Shown piece by piece: positions 48,722 through 58,247 of a DNA stretch of 64,000 bases; the first letter of the stretch is position 1; each line of letters opens with the position of its first letter. Source of the stretch: Herbaspirillum sp. SJZ107 (lineage in GTDB: Bacteria; Pseudomonadota; Gammaproteobacteria; Burkholderiales; Burkholderiaceae_D); the NCBI RefSeq assembly GCF_006715485.1, contig NZ_VFNH01000002.1:930001-994000 (forward strand), read 5' to 3'. A program made the translations under genes and the position numbers. The notes under the pieces are model-generated. The model did no database searches and was not told the DNA's origin. It worked only from the letters and a program-made list of their open reading frames with translations.

Positions 48722-49143
48722 TTATTCAGTTTTCGGATACGCTCGGAAGGCGTGATGATGTCGGTGAGGCGGATACCGAACTTGTCGTTCACGACCACCA
48801 CCTCGCCCTGGGCGATCAGGCAGCCGTTGACCAGCACGTCCATCGGTTCGCCGGCCAGGCCGTCCAGCTCGACCACCGAACCCTGCGCCAGCTGCAGCAG
48901 GTTCTTGATGGCGATCTTGGTGCGGCCCAGTTCCACCGTCAGCTGGACCGGGATGTCCAGGATGAAGTCGATGTCGTTCGGGGTCTCGGGGCGCGGGCCC
49001 TTGTTCGAGAAATCCTTGAACACGGCGGCGCTGGCCGCCTGCTGCTGGGACGCCAGCGCGGCGGCTTCGGCAGCGGCCTGCTCGGCAATCGCGGCACCCC
49101 AATCGTCGTCGAGTGCGTCCTGGTCGTCTTGGGTATCGGACAT
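48718..49143 (-). CDS. fliN: Flagellar C-ring switch protein FliN
   Basis: A 141-residue protein with GGAGAACGAC before the ATG. The N-terminus is acidic and Ala/Gln-rich. The C-terminal SpoA domain includes DFILDIPVQLTVELGRTKIA, LLQLAQGSVVELDGLAGEPM and LIAQGEVVVVNDKFGIRLTD. FliN forms the lower C-ring, binds CheY-P with FliM and docks the export ATPase complex through FliH. It lies between fliM and fliO. Confidence 0.97.
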   Translation of the reverse strand: MSDTQDDQDALDDDWGAAIAEQAAAEAAALASQQQAASAAVFKDFSNKGPRPETPNDIDFILDIPVQLTVELGRTKIAIKNLLQLAQGSVVELDGLAGEPMDVLVNGCLIAQGEVVVVNDKFGIRLTDIITPSERIRKLNK

Positions 49144-49178
49144 GTCGTTCTCCTGCGTCTACGATGTTCTGTGTTCGG

Positions 49179-50162
49179 TTATTTATTGAAGGTTTCGCTG
49201 TTGGCCATCAGCTTTTCGACTTTCAGCGCGTACTGGCCGTTCAGGACGCCATAGCTGACTTCCATCACGGGGACGCCGTCGACGGTGGCCTCGATGGTTT
49301 CCGGCACCTGGATCGGGATCACGTCGCCGACCTTCATGTTCAGGATTTCATCGAAATTCGCCTTGCCGTGGCCGAGCACCGCGACCAGCTCGACTTCCGC
49401 CACCTGGATCTGCTGCGTCAGCAGGCGGATCCAGCGCTTGTCCACTTCCAGGGCTTCGCCCTGCAGGCTGGAGGTCAGCGTGTCGCGGATCGGCTCGATC
49501 GTCGAATACGGCATGCAGAAGTGGATCTGCCCCGACACCGAACCCAGTTCGATGGTGAACGTGGACGATACTACCACTTCGTTCGGGGTGGCGATATTCG
49601 CGAACTGGGTATTCATCTCGGAGCGGATGTACTCGAATTCGATCGGGTACACCGGTTCCCACGACTTGGCATAGGCCTCGAACACGATGTCGAGGATGCG
49701 CATGATGATGCGCTGTTCGGTCTGGGTAAAGTCGCGGCCTTCCACGCGCGTGTGGAAGCGGCCGTCGCCGCCGAACAGGTTGTCCACCAGCAGGAACACC
49801 AGGCCCGGGTCGAACACCATCAGCGCGGTGCCGCGCAGCGGCTTCATGTGGATCAGGTTGAGGTTGGTCGGGACCACCAGGTTGCGGATGAATTCGCTGT
49901 ACTTGGAGACCCGCACCGAGCCCACCGACACCTCGGCGCTGCGGCGCACGAAATTGAACAGGCCGACCCGCAGGTACCTGGCGAAACGCTCGTTGATGAT
50001 CTCGAGCGTCGGCATGCGGCCGCGGACGATCCGCTCCTGCGTTGCCAGGTTGTAGCTGCGGACTCCCGAGGTATCTTCAGGCGCCGCGACGTCGTCCTGA
50101 TCGCCGTTGACCCCCTTGAGGAGGGCATCGACTTCTTCCTGTGAGAGAAAATTATCGGCCAT
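49179..50162 (-). CDS. fliM: Flagellar C-ring switch protein FliM
   Basis: A 327-residue protein. The extreme N-terminus has the CheY-binding motif (FLSQEEVDALL). The middle CheC-like domain contains RIVRGRMPTLEIINERFARY and GTALMVFDPGLVFLLVDNLF with the GGDGRFHT motif. The C-terminal SpoA domain ends with NGQYALKVEKLM. FliM reverses motor rotation after binding CheY-P. It follows fliL by 32 bases. Confidence 0.97.
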   Translation of the reverse strand: MADNFLSQEEVDALLKGVNGDQDDVAAPEDTSGVRSYNLATQERIVRGRMPTLEIINERFARYLRVGLFNFVRRSAEVSVGSVRVSKYSEFIRNLVVPTNLNLIHMKPLRGTALMVFDPGLVFLLVDNLFGGDGRFHTRVEGRDFTQTEQRIIMRILDIVFEAYAKSWEPVYPIEFEYIRSEMNTQFANIATPNEVVVSSTFTIELGSVSGQIHFCMPYSTIEPIRDTLTSSLQGEALEVDKRWIRLLTQQIQVAEVELVAVLGHGKANFDEILNMKVGDVIPIQVPETIEATVDGVPVMEVSYGVLNGQYALKVEKLMANSETFNK

Positions 50163-50194
50163 GTTGCGCTATTGGTTGATAACGATGAATGTGC

Positions 50195-50716
50195 TTACTG
50201 AATAATGAACGAGGTGAACAGCACGTCCGAGATTTCCTGTTCGTCGCCGTGCGAGTCGAACGGTTCCTTGACCACCGCCAGGATTTCGCCGGCCAGTTGC
50301 TGCTTGCCTTCGACGGTGCTGATCTCGGACGCCTTCTTGCCCGACAACAGCAGCAGGACCCGGCTGCGCACCTTGGCCATGTTGGTCTTGATCAGCTCGG
50401 CCTGCTCCGGACCGTCCACCTGCAGCGTGAACGCGACCTGCAGGTACTGGTCGCCGTTTTCCGGCTGCAGGTTGACGGTGAAGGGTTCGACCGCCAGGTA
50501 TTCAGCCGGATGCTCTTCCTTTTTCTTCTTCTTGCTGCTCTTTTCTTTCTTGGGTGCTTCAGCCGTTTCCTCGGCAGCGCTGCCGTGCATGAAATACCAG
50601 GCGGCGCCACCGCCCAGGCCGAGCACGATCACGGCGGCCAGGAGGATGATGATCAGTTTGCTCTTGCCGCCGCCTGCCGGGGCTGCTGCTGCGTCCGCCT
50701 TGGGATCAGCTTTCAT
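50195..50716 (-). CDS. fliL: Flagellar basal-body protein FliL
   Basis: The ATG at 50716 gives 173 residues; a TTG at 50734 would add six. A Lys/Ala-rich N-terminus leads to one membrane helix (LIIILLAAVIVLGLGGGAAW). A Lys-rich stretch and the periplasmic FliL domain follow (YLAVEPFTVNLQPENGDQYL, then LLLLSGKKASEISTVEGKQQ). FliL associates with the stator and supports motor torque. It is the first gene of the fliL-R transcript, with a candidate promoter 60 bases upstream. Confidence 0.93.
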   Translation of the reverse strand: MKADPKADAAAAPAGGGKSKLIIILLAAVIVLGLGGGAAWYFMHGSAAEETAEAPKKEKSSKKKKKEEHPAEYLAVEPFTVNLQPENGDQYLQVAFTLQVDGPEQAELIKTNMAKVRSRVLLLLSGKKASEISTVEGKQQLAGEILAVVKEPFDSHGDEQEISDVLFTSFIIQ

Positions 50717-50775
50717 TTTCGGATTCGCTTTCAATGTGCTTCGGGTCTGCTGTGGTGCGTTCCCGTCATTATGTC

Positions 50776-50803
50776 ATTATCGGGAAAAAGTGCGCAGCGG
50801 CAA
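50776..50803 (-). promoter_or_regulatory. Candidate sigma-70-type promoter of the fliL-R operon
   Basis: On the minus strand TTGCCG and GATAAT are spaced by 16 bases. The -10 matches five of six consensus bases and the -35 four of six. It lies in the gap between fliK and fliL, about 60 bases before the fliL ATG. It is not a sigma-28 site. Confidence 0.45.
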
Positions 50804-50841
50804 TGGATGAAAAGAGAGGGGAACGCGGTGTAAATCGTGGA

Positions 50842-52155
50842 TTACGCGAAGGTATCCACCATCCCGCGATCGCCCAGCGTCACGGTCCGCGTCACCGGCC
50901 GCGCCGCCGCATCGTCCACGCCGCCGACGCGGTCATCGCCGCGGCCGGCCGTGCGCCCGAAACCGCGGCTCGATGGCGCCTGCTGGTCGGGGGCCTGGCG
51001 GCCGTCCGGCATGCCGGCATTGACGCTGGCGTTGCCCAGCGCGATGCCGCTCTCGCTCATCATTTCGCGCAGGCGCGGCAGGGCGTTCTCGAGGGCCTGG
51101 CGGACTTCTTCCTGGTTGGCCGAGAAGGTCACGCTGGCCTGGTCGTTGCTGACCGAGAGCACCACCTGCAGCGGGCCCAGGTCCGGCGGGTTCAGCGTCA
51201 GCGAGGCGGTCTGCTCTTCGCTGCCGACCATGTAGACGACCTTCTGGCCGACCTGGTTTTCCCACTGGCTGGTGCCGACGCGGGCACTCAGGCTTTCGCT
51301 CGCGGCGGCGGCGGCTTCGGCCGCTTCCAGCATGGCCGGCTGGGCCAGGGCAGTGGCAACCGGCGAAGTATCGACTTGCGCCGTCGCCTGCAGCGCGGCA
51401 TCGCGTGCCTGGCGCAGCACCAGGTCGGCGCTATCGAGCTGCGGCTTGGCTTCGCCCTTGACGGCGGCGGCAGCGGCATCCAGCGCGGTGCGCAGGTCGG
51501 CGCCATCGGCGGCGGTCGCCTTGCCGGTATCGAGGCCGAGGTCGGCGCCGGCCGCGGCCAGGGCCGGGTTCTTGACCGTGGCCGCGCTGAACACCTTGCC
51601 GGATGCGCCGGCGGCGTCGCTGCCGGATTCCTTGCTCACCGATTTCATCGCCGCCTGCAGCGCCGCCAGCTGGGCGTCGCCGCGCCGGGTCTTGCCGCCG
51701 CCGAGGGCGTCGAAGGCCTGGCTGGCGGCGCTCGCCTTGCCCTTGGCCGTGCCGGCGGCGTCCTGGCCCGGCTGCTGCAGGCTGGCCATCAGGGCCAGCA
51801 TCTCGGCTGCCGGATCGGCCTTGGCGGCGCCTTCGTCCTTGGCCTGGTCGGCGTCGGCATCGTCCGTGGACTCGCTGGCATCGGCCTTGGCGGTCTGGGT
51901 CGAGGACGAGGCGGGCGGCGCATCGTCGTGCCGGGCCGGCTTGTCGGCGGCCTGCGGCTTCGGCGCATCGGCTTTCGGTGCGGGCGCAGGCGCGGACGCC
52001 GGCGGCAGCGGCAGCGCCGCCTGGCGTTCGACCATCTGGTGCGACAGCATGGCGCCGAACTGGCTGCCGTCGCTGCCGTTCGATGCATTGCGCGCGGGCG
52101 CGTTGCCGTTGTTGATGCCGGAGGTGGACTGGGTCGAAAGGAGATTGGTTTGCAT
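50842..52155 (-). CDS. fliK: Flagellar hook-length control protein FliK
   Basis: The ATG at 52155 has GGGAGCGACC upstream, giving 437 residues; a longer frame to 52248 is not needed. The first 300 residues are Ala/Asp/Lys-rich and probably extended, the ruler part. The C-terminal Flg_hook domain is clear: ASLTLNPPDLGPLQVVLSVS, NQEEVRQALENALPRLREMM, and GIALGNASVNAG. FliK measures the hook and triggers the FlhB substrate switch. It ends the fliF-K transcript. A second FliK-like protein is encoded at 61616-62755. Confidence 0.93.
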   Translation of the reverse strand: MQTNLLSTQSTSGINNGNAPARNASNGSDGSQFGAMLSHQMVERQAALPLPPASAPAPAPKADAPKPQAADKPARHDDAPPASSSTQTAKADASESTDDADADQAKDEGAAKADPAAEMLALMASLQQPGQDAAGTAKGKASAASQAFDALGGGKTRRGDAQLAALQAAMKSVSKESGSDAAGASGKVFSAATVKNPALAAAGADLGLDTGKATAADGADLRTALDAAAAAVKGEAKPQLDSADLVLRQARDAALQATAQVDTSPVATALAQPAMLEAAEAAAAASESLSARVGTSQWENQVGQKVVYMVGSEEQTASLTLNPPDLGPLQVVLSVSNDQASVTFSANQEEVRQALENALPRLREMMSESGIALGNASVNAGMPDGRQAPDQQAPSSRGFGRTAGRGDDRVGGVDDAAARPVTRTVTLGDRGMVDTFA

Positions 52156-52216
52156 GGTCGCTCCCGGTGGATGCAGCGTATTAGGTCGTAATGCGGGTGG
52201 TAACGTCGGTGGTAAA

Positions 52217-52657
52217 TCAGCTACTGCGGCGCGCCGAACGGGCCGCAAAGTCGTCCATCATCTTCTGGTCGCGCTTGTTGTCGATGGCCAGCTTCTGGGC
52301 TGCCGCGCGTTCGGTCAGGGTGCGGTAGGACAGGCGCTTGCGCTCGCTCTCCTGCCAGGCTTTGCGTTCCATCTCGGCCTTGAACTCGGCGTGCTTGATC
52401 ACTTCCTTCTGGCCGTTGATGGCGGTTTCCAGCTTGCCCATGAAGGCCATGAAATTCTGGTAAGCGAAGGGCGTGATGCCGGCCTGCTGCGCCGCGTCCA
52501 GCTTGCGCGCGTAGTCGTCGCGGTAGCCGTTCAGCATCTGCAGTTTCTGTTCGCCGTCCTCGACCGCCTTCAGGGCCGCGCCGAGGCGTTTGGCGCGGTT
52601 GTCGGATTCGCGCTGGGCGAGGTCGATCAGGGTGTCGAGTGCGGAGGATTGGGCCAT
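52217..52657 (-). CDS. fliJ: Flagellar export protein FliJ
   Basis: From the ATG at 52657 the protein has 146 residues, the usual size. It is almost wholly helical and coiled-coil-like (SALDTLIDLAQRESDNRAKR, LETAINGQKEVIKHAEFKAE, KRLSYRTLTERAAAQKLAID). FliJ fills the centre of the FliI ATPase ring and contacts FlhA, helping to couple ATP hydrolysis to export. It lies between fliI and fliK. Confidence 0.92.
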   Translation of the reverse strand: MAQSSALDTLIDLAQRESDNRAKRLGAALKAVEDGEQKLQMLNGYRDDYARKLDAAQQAGITPFAYQNFMAFMGKLETAINGQKEVIKHAEFKAEMERKAWQESERKRLSYRTLTERAAAQKLAIDNKRDQKMMDDFAARSARRSS

Positions 52658-52694
52658 GATGAGGCACAGTATAGCGATGCCCAACAGCAACCAA

Positions 52695-54095
52695 TCAGCC
52701 GAACAGAGAGGTCAATTCCCCCAAGCTCTGCAACATGTCGGTGTTGTCGTGGATTTCCTGGCACAGGAAAGCCTCGATCCGGTCGTGCAGCTGGATCGCC
52801 TTGTCCAGCACCGGGTCGGAACCGGCGGCATACGCGCCCACCGTGATCAGGTCGCGCGCACGCTCGTAGCGCGAGTACAGCTGCTTGAGCGTGCGCGCCG
52901 CCATCTGGTGGTCGCGCGAGGTGATGTTGTGCATGGCGCGCGAGATCGATTGCTCGATGTCGATCGCCGGGTAGTGGCCGGCTTCGGCCAGTCGCCGGTT
53001 CAGCACGATGTGGCCGTCCAGGATACCGCGCGCGGCATCGGCGATCGGATCCTGCTGGTCGTCGCCTTCGGACAGCACGGTATAGAAGGCGGTGATCGAA
53101 CCGCCGCCTTCGTGCCCGTTGCCGGCGCGTTCCACCAGCACCGGCAGCTTGGCGAACACCGAGGGCGGATAGCCTTTCGTCGCCGGCGGTTCGCCGATGG
53201 CGAGGGCGATCTCGCGCTGCGCCTGCGCATAGCGGGTCAGCGAATCCATGATCAGCATGACGCTCTTGCCCTGGTCGCGGAAATGCTCGGCGATCGCCGT
53301 GGCATACGCCGCGCCCTGCATGCGCAGCAGCGGCGGCGAGTCGGCCGGCGCCGCCACCACCGCGGAACGGGCCAGGCCTTCGGGTCCCAGGATCTGCTCG
53401 ATGAATTCCTTGACCTCGCGGCCGCGTTCGCCGATCAGGCCGACCACGATCACGTCGGCCGTGGTGTAGCGCGCGATCATCCCCAGCAGCACCGACTTGC
53501 CGACGCCGGTGCCGGCGAACAGGCCGAGACGCTGGCCGCGGCCGACCGTCAGCATGGCATTGATGGCGCGCACGCCGACGTCCAGGGTTTCCGAGATCGG
53601 CGCCCGTTCCAGCGGATTGATCGGACGGGCGTTGAGCGGACCGAGGTCACTCGTGTCGAGCGGACCCTTGCCGTCCAGCGGGCGGCCGGCGCCGTCGACC
53701 ACGCGGCCCAGCAGGCCCCAGCCCACCGGCAGGTGGCGCGCGCGGTCTTCCGGACGGCGGCGCGGGTGATCGACGCTGCCCGGCTTCGGGATGCTCGGTT
53801 CGTTCGGATACACGCGGGTGCCGGGCACCACGCCTTCGACGTCGCTGTGCGGCATCAGGAACAGGCGCTCGCCCTCGAAGCCCACCACTTCGGCGTCGAT
53901 GCGGGTGCCGTTGGCGATCGGGATGCTGCAGGCGCTGCCCACGGGCAGCTTCAGGCCGACGCATTCCATCACCAGGCCGGCCACGCGCGTGACACGCCCC
54001 GAGACCTGCATCGGCTCGACGAAATCGAGCACGTTGCCGCAGTCGTTCAGGTAGGACTTCCAGCGTGCGGTATGCGGATCCATGCGGGTCGTCAT
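52695..54095 (-). CDS. fliI: Flagellar export ATPase FliI
   Basis: A 466-residue F1-beta-like ATPase. The P-loop GTGVGKS is at about 195-201, followed by [20 protein letters not shown] and Walker B-like [20 protein letters not shown]. The [20 protein letters not shown] stretch is typical of T3SS ATPases. It forms a hexamer at the base of the export gate and unfolds substrates with FliH and FliJ. The start is five bases from the fliH stop. Confidence 0.97.
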   Translation of the reverse strand: MTTRMDPHTARWKSYLNDCGNVLDFVEPMQVSGRVTRVAGLVMECVGLKLPVGSACSIPIANGTRIDAEVVGFEGERLFLMPHSDVEGVVPGTRVYPNEPSIPKPGSVDHPRRRPEDRARHLPVGWGLLGRVVDGAGRPLDGKGPLDTSDLGPLNARPINPLERAPISETLDVGVRAINAMLTVGRGQRLGLFAGTGVGKSVLLGMIARYTTADVIVVGLIGERGREVKEFIEQILGPEGLARSAVVAAPADSPPLLRMQGAAYATAIAEHFRDQGKSVMLIMDSLTRYAQAQREIALAIGEPPATKGYPPSVFAKLPVLVERAGNGHEGGGSITAFYTVLSEGDDQQDPIADAARGILDGHIVLNRRLAEAGHYPAIDIEQSISRAMHNITSRDHQMAARTLKQLYSRYERARDLITVGAYAAGSDPVLDKAIQLHDRIEAFLCQEIHDNTDMLQSLGELTSLFG

Positions 54096-54099
54096 CAGC

Positions 54100-54870
54100 T
54101 CAGGCCAGCCAGCCGAGGTCCTTGTGCAGGGCCTGGGTCAGGCGCTGCCAGCGCGATGCGATCTGGGCGTCGATCTGGTTGCTGGCGGTGTCGACGCGGC
54201 AGCCGCCGCGCGCGATGGCGTCGTCCTGGACGATGCGCCAGCCCGCTTTTTCGAGGTCCGGGCCGATGCTGTCGCGGACGATCGCGGCATCTTCCGGGTG
54301 CAGCACCAGCAGCGCCGGCTGCTGCAGCGTCGGCAGGTAGTCGACCGCCTGGCGCACCACCGGGATGATCAGTTCGGGACGCACCTCGAAGGCGGTGCGC
54401 ACCATGTTGCGTGCCAGGTGCAGGGCGAGCTCCAGCACGTCGTGCGAGATCGCTTCGTCGGCCGCGGTGACGGCGTCGCCGAAGCTGACCGCGAGTTCCT
54501 GCAGGTGGGTGAGTTCAGCGGCGGCTTCCGCGCGGCCCTGGTCCAGGCCATCCTGGTAGCCGCCGGCATGGCCGGCAGCCAGGCCTTCCGCGTGGCCTTC
54601 GGCATAGCCTTCCTGGCGCGCCGCTTCGCGGATCGCCTCGATCTCTTCGACGGTCGGCATCGGGATCGCCGGCACCGACTCCGCCTCGGCCAATGCCTTC
54701 GCCTGGGCCTGCGCGCGGGCCGCGGCGGCGGCGGCTATCGCCGCCTGCATGTCGTGGGCCTCGGCTTCGCGCGCGGCGGCGCGCTGGGCCAGGGTGCTGG
54801 GGCGTTCGTCGCCGAACGATGTCATTTCCCAGCGCTTGAATCCTGCCGCATTGTCCTTCGAGATGGCCAT
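54100..54870 (-). CDS. fliH: Flagellar export ATPase regulator FliH
   Basis: A 256-residue protein whose ATG shares one base with the fliG stop. An Ala/Glu-rich helical middle contains Gly-spaced helix repeats ([20 protein letters not shown] and [13 protein letters not shown]), the GxxxG-type pattern known in FliH. The C-terminal domain ([40 protein letters not shown]) matches V-ATPase E-type stalks. FliH binds FliI and anchors it to FliN. Confidence 0.93.
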   Translation of the reverse strand: MAISKDNAAGFKRWEMTSFGDERPSTLAQRAAAREAEAHDMQAAIAAAAAARAQAQAKALAEAESVPAIPMPTVEEIEAIREAARQEGYAEGHAEGLAAGHAGGYQDGLDQGRAEAAAELTHLQELAVSFGDAVTAADEAISHDVLELALHLARNMVRTAFEVRPELIIPVVRQAVDYLPTLQQPALLVLHPEDAAIVRDSIGPDLEKAGWRIVQDDAIARGGCRVDTASNQIDAQIASRWQRLTQALHKDLGWLA

Positions 54871-55874
54871 CAGACGAACGAATCCTCACCTTTGCCGCCG
54901 AGGACGATCTGGCCTTCATCGGCCAGGCGGCGGACGATCTGCAGAATCTGCTTCTGCTGGGTTTCCACTTCCGACAGGCGCACCGGACCTTTCGATTCCA
55001 GGTCTTCGCGCATCATTTCGGCGGCACGCTGCGACATGTTCTTGAAAATCTTGTCGCGCAAGTCCTGCGACGCGCCTTTCAGGGCGATGATCAGCATTTC
55101 CGACTGCACTTCGCGCAGCAGCAGCTGGATGCCGCGGTCGTCGATGTCGATGATGTTGTCGAACACGAACATCTCGTCCATGATCTTCTGCGCCATGTCG
55201 TTGTCGTAGTTCTTGATGTTTTCCATGACCGAGTTTTCCTGCTCGCCGCTCATGAAGTTCAGGATCTCGGCGGCGGTACGCACGCCGCCCAGCGACGACT
55301 TCTTGATGTGCTCGTTGCCCGACAGGAGCTTGGTCAGCACGTCGTTCAGCTCGCGCAGTGCGGCCGGCTGCACGCCGTCCAGCGTGGCGATACGCAGCAC
55401 CACGTCGTTGCGCAGGCGGTCGGTGAAGTGTGCCAGGATTTCGCAAGCCTGGTCGCGCTCGAGGTGGACCAGGATGGTGGCGATGATCTGCGGGTGCTCG
55501 TTGCGGATCAGTTCCGCCACCGATTGCGAATCCATCCACTTCAGGCTTTCGATGCCGGAAGCGTCCTTGCCGCCCAGGATGCGGTTGAGCAGCACGGCGG
55601 CCTTGTCGTCGCCCAGCGCCTTGGTCAGCACCTGGCGGATGTATTCGTCGGAATCGAGACCGACGGTCGACTGCAGGTCGACGCGCTCGCGGAATTCGGT
55701 CAGCACGGTGGTCACTTCCTCGTGCTGCACCGCCTTCATCTGCGCCATCGCGGCGCCCAGCTTCAGCACTTCGCGCGGGCCGAGGAATTTCATCACTTCG
55801 GCCGCTTCGGATTCGCCCAGGGCCAGCATCAGGATGGCCGCTTTATTGACCGCTTCCTTGTCTTTATCGCTCAT
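54870..55874 (-). CDS. fliG: Flagellar rotor protein FliG
   Basis: A 334-residue protein of standard length. Armadillo-like domains contain KAAILMLALGESEAAEVMKF, the middle has EHPQIIATILVHLERDQACE, and the C-terminal domain carries the charged torque helix (QLLLREVQSEMLIIALKGAS) and ends EDSFV. FliG couples the stator to the MS-ring. It overlaps both fliF (by one base) and fliH (by one base), so translation is probably coupled. Confidence 0.97.
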   Translation of the reverse strand: MSDKDKEAVNKAAILMLALGESEAAEVMKFLGPREVLKLGAAMAQMKAVQHEEVTTVLTEFRERVDLQSTVGLDSDEYIRQVLTKALGDDKAAVLLNRILGGKDASGIESLKWMDSQSVAELIRNEHPQIIATILVHLERDQACEILAHFTDRLRNDVVLRIATLDGVQPAALRELNDVLTKLLSGNEHIKKSSLGGVRTAAEILNFMSGEQENSVMENIKNYDNDMAQKIMDEMFVFDNIIDIDDRGIQLLLREVQSEMLIIALKGASQDLRDKIFKNMSQRAAEMMREDLESKGPVRLSEVETQQKQILQIVRRLADEGQIVLGGKGEDSFV

Positions 55875-57553
55875 TATTCAGCACCCAACCATTCCTTGAT
55901 TACGTTAGCCACGATACGCGGGTCATTCTGGGCCAGGGTCTTGGCCATGTCCAGATTGCTCTTGTAGATGATGACCTTCTTCTGCTCTTCCACTTCCTTC
56001 GCCACCCGGGCTTCCTCTTCGAGGTCGGGTTCCGGTTCCGGCTCCGGCTCTTCCGGCTCCGGTTCCGGCGGCATCTCGACCGCCTCGTCGAACTTCTTCA
56101 TCACCGGCTTGAACAGCGGACGCAGGATGCGGTACCACAGGAAGGCGATCACCATCGCGATGAACACATACTTGGCGACGTCCTTCAGCAGCGGCAGGTT
56201 GCTCGGGTCCTTCCACCAGTCCGGGGCCTGCTCGTCCGGCTTGTCGACGCCGTCGAACGGGGCATTGGTCACGTTCAGGGTGTCGCCGCGCGCCTGGCTG
56301 TAGCCCATCGCCTGCTTCACCAGCTCGTTGATCTGGGCGACTTCGGGGCCGGTCAGCGGTTTCACCACGACCTTGCCGGTCTTCGGGTCGATGCTGCGGC
56401 GGTAGTTGACCACCACGCCCACGGTCAGGCGCTTGATGCCGCCCATCGGCTTCTGCTCGAAGCGCACGGTCTTGTCGACTTCGTAATTGGTGGTGGCGTT
56501 CTTGCTGGTCGGGCCGGTGGTGGCCTGCTGGCCGGCGGCCGGTGCGCCACCTTCGATCGGCGCCGTCGCCACGCCCGGCGGCTGGTTCGACAGCGCGCCC
56601 GGGATGCCAGACGGGTTGCCGGTGCCGGGGCCGGCCGACTCCGAGGTCTGCTGGCTGCGGATCGCCTGCGGCTCCGGCGGCGAATTGGGCTTGTACATCT
56701 CGGCGGCGGTGTCGACCTGGGCAAAGTCGACTTCGGCGGTCGCTTCGGCGCGCACGTTGTTCTGGCCGACCAGCGGCGCGATGATCGATTCGACCTGCTT
56801 GACGATGTTCTGCTGCAGGATGTCGACATACTTCAGCTGGTTCGGATCGAGCTGCTTGCCGTTCTTGGCCGCGGTGTCGGACAGCAGGCTGCCGTTCTGG
56901 TCGACCACGGTCACGTTGGCCGGGGTCAGTTCCGGCACCGACGAGGCCACCAGGTGCACGATGGCCGACACCTGCGCCTGGTCCAGCGCGCGGCCCGGCT
57001 GCAGGTTGAGCAGCACCGACGCGGTCGGATTCTTCTGGTCGCGCACGAACACCGAGGGTTTCGGCAGCGCCAGGTGCACGCGCGCCGAGCTGACCGCGGC
57101 CAGCGCCTGGATCGAATTGGCCAGCTCGCCTTCGAGCGAACGCTGGTAGTTGACCTGCTCGACGAACTGCGAGGTGCCCAGCTTCTGGTTCTCGAGCAGT
57201 TCGAAACCGACGTTGCCGGCGCGCGGCAAGCCCTGCGCGGCCAGCTTCAGGCGGATGCCGTGGACCTGCTCGGCCGGCACCAGGATCGCGCTGCCGCCTT
57301 CGGAAAACTTGTATTTCACTCCCATCTGGTCGAGCGAGGCGGTGATCGCACCGCCGTCCTTGTCGGTGGTGTTCGAGAACAGCACTTTGTATTCGGGCGC
57401 CGAGCTCCACAGCCAGATCGCCGCGATGATGGCCAGCGCACCCGCGACGGCACCGCCGATGACGACGCGCTTGCCCATCGTGGTTTCCCAAAACTTCGGC
57501 TTGGGGTCCGGGGCGTCGATATCGCTGTCGAGAACTTGTTCCGCAGTTGCCAT
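55874..57553 (-). CDS. fliF: Flagellar MS-ring protein FliF
   Basis: The ATG at 57553 gives 559 residues; in-frame starts at 57589 and 57610 would add a leader, and none has a clear ribosome binding site. The first membrane helix (RVVIGGAVAGALAIIAAIWL) is followed by the ring-building domains with VHGIRLKLAAQGLPRAGNVG and VSSARVHLALPKPSVFVRDQ. The second helix (YVFIAMVIAFLWYRILRPLF) precedes an acidic Glu/Pro stretch and the FliG-binding end (NDPRIVANVIKEWLGAE). It is the base of the whole organelle and opens the fliF-K operon, divergent from fliE. Confidence 0.96.
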   Translation of the reverse strand: MATAEQVLDSDIDAPDPKPKFWETTMGKRVVIGGAVAGALAIIAAIWLWSSAPEYKVLFSNTTDKDGGAITASLDQMGVKYKFSEGGSAILVPAEQVHGIRLKLAAQGLPRAGNVGFELLENQKLGTSQFVEQVNYQRSLEGELANSIQALAAVSSARVHLALPKPSVFVRDQKNPTASVLLNLQPGRALDQAQVSAIVHLVASSVPELTPANVTVVDQNGSLLSDTAAKNGKQLDPNQLKYVDILQQNIVKQVESIIAPLVGQNNVRAEATAEVDFAQVDTAAEMYKPNSPPEPQAIRSQQTSESAGPGTGNPSGIPGALSNQPPGVATAPIEGGAPAAGQQATTGPTSKNATTNYEVDKTVRFEQKPMGGIKRLTVGVVVNYRRSIDPKTGKVVVKPLTGPEVAQINELVKQAMGYSQARGDTLNVTNAPFDGVDKPDEQAPDWWKDPSNLPLLKDVAKYVFIAMVIAFLWYRILRPLFKPVMKKFDEAVEMPPEPEPEEPEPEPEPDLEEEARVAKEVEEQKKVIIYKSNLDMAKTLAQNDPRIVANVIKEWLGAE

Positions 57554-57743
57554 GATGAATGAGGTGGGAATGAGGTGATTGGCCGCCATTATGAAGCCGT
57601 ACGGCAACATTCAAACCCGGGAATAGGGGGATGTTTACTGCCTTCCTCCAAGGCAACGATTGTTCGGCGACTGCTATTCTGGCAGCCTGAATCGAAGCGC
57701 CCGGCCCCTTGCAGGGCGGGCCGACAAGCATCCCGGAGCACAT

Positions 57744-58133
57744 ATGAACATTGGTGGCATCGACAGCAGCCGCATCGAATCGATGATGGCGCAACTGAAG
57801 GCGGCAGCCCAGAAGCCCGCTGCCGGGCCTGCCATGGGCGCGGGCGGGATCAACGGCCTGAACGGCCTGAATCCGCTGAAGGGGACCGAGGCCGCCGAGT
57901 CTTCCAGCAAGGTGAGCTTTTCGGACGCGCTGAAGGCCTCATTGCAAAACGTCAGCAACAGCCAGATCCAGGCCGACGAAATGGGCAAGCGCTTTGCCGC
58001 CGGCGACGATTCGGTCAGCCTGTCCGACAGCATGATCGCGATGCAGAAGGCCAGCATTTCCTTCCAGGCGACGGTGCAGGTGCGGAATAAGCTGGTGTCG
58101 GCTTATCACGACATCATGAACATGCAGGTGTGA
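57744..58133 (+). CDS. fliE: MS-ring/rod junction protein FliE
   Basis: The ATG at 57744 has CGGAGCA upstream, giving 129 residues; an upstream in-frame extension to 57660 is rejected. VSFSDALKASLQNVSNSQIQ, DMGKRFAAGD-type EMGKRFAAGDDSVSLSDSMI and the C-terminal SFQATVQVRNKLVSAYHDIM are family features. FliE connects the MS-ring to FlgB. It is transcribed alone, divergent from fliF, with about 190 bases between the two starts. No clear terminator follows. Confidence 0.95.
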   Translation: MNIGGIDSSRIESMMAQLKAAAQKPAAGPAMGAGGINGLNGLNPLKGTEAAESSSKVSFSDALKASLQNVSNSQIQADEMGKRFAAGDDSVSLSDSMIAMQKASISFQATVQVRNKLVSAYHDIMNMQV

Positions 58134-58175
58134 CTTCCTGACAGTCTGGCCACCTGACGTGTCAAGCATGGCGTA

Positions 58176-58193
58176 TTGTCACCAGGTTGACAA
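58176..58193. promoter_or_regulatory. Candidate operator over the -35 of the Xre/RES promoter
   Basis: TTGTCA and TGACAA are arranged as an 18-bp dyad with a 6-base centre (CCAGGT). The right arm covers most of the TTGACA -35 hexamer at 58187. Such placement suits autorepression by the antitoxin. A direct repeat AAGGCGACT (58193 and 58202) fills the promoter spacer. Confidence 0.45.
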
Positions 58194-58215
58194 AGGCGAC
58201 TAAGGCGACTAGAGT
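58187..58215 (+). promoter_or_regulatory. Promoter of the Xre/RES module
   Basis: TTGACA (perfect -35), 17 bases, then TAGAGT (four of six at -10). It lies about 33 bases upstream of the antitoxin ATG and downstream of fliE, so the module has its own promoter. Confidence 0.65.
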
Positions 58216-58247
58216 GACTTCATGCATTTATCAGTCATGGAGTGAAT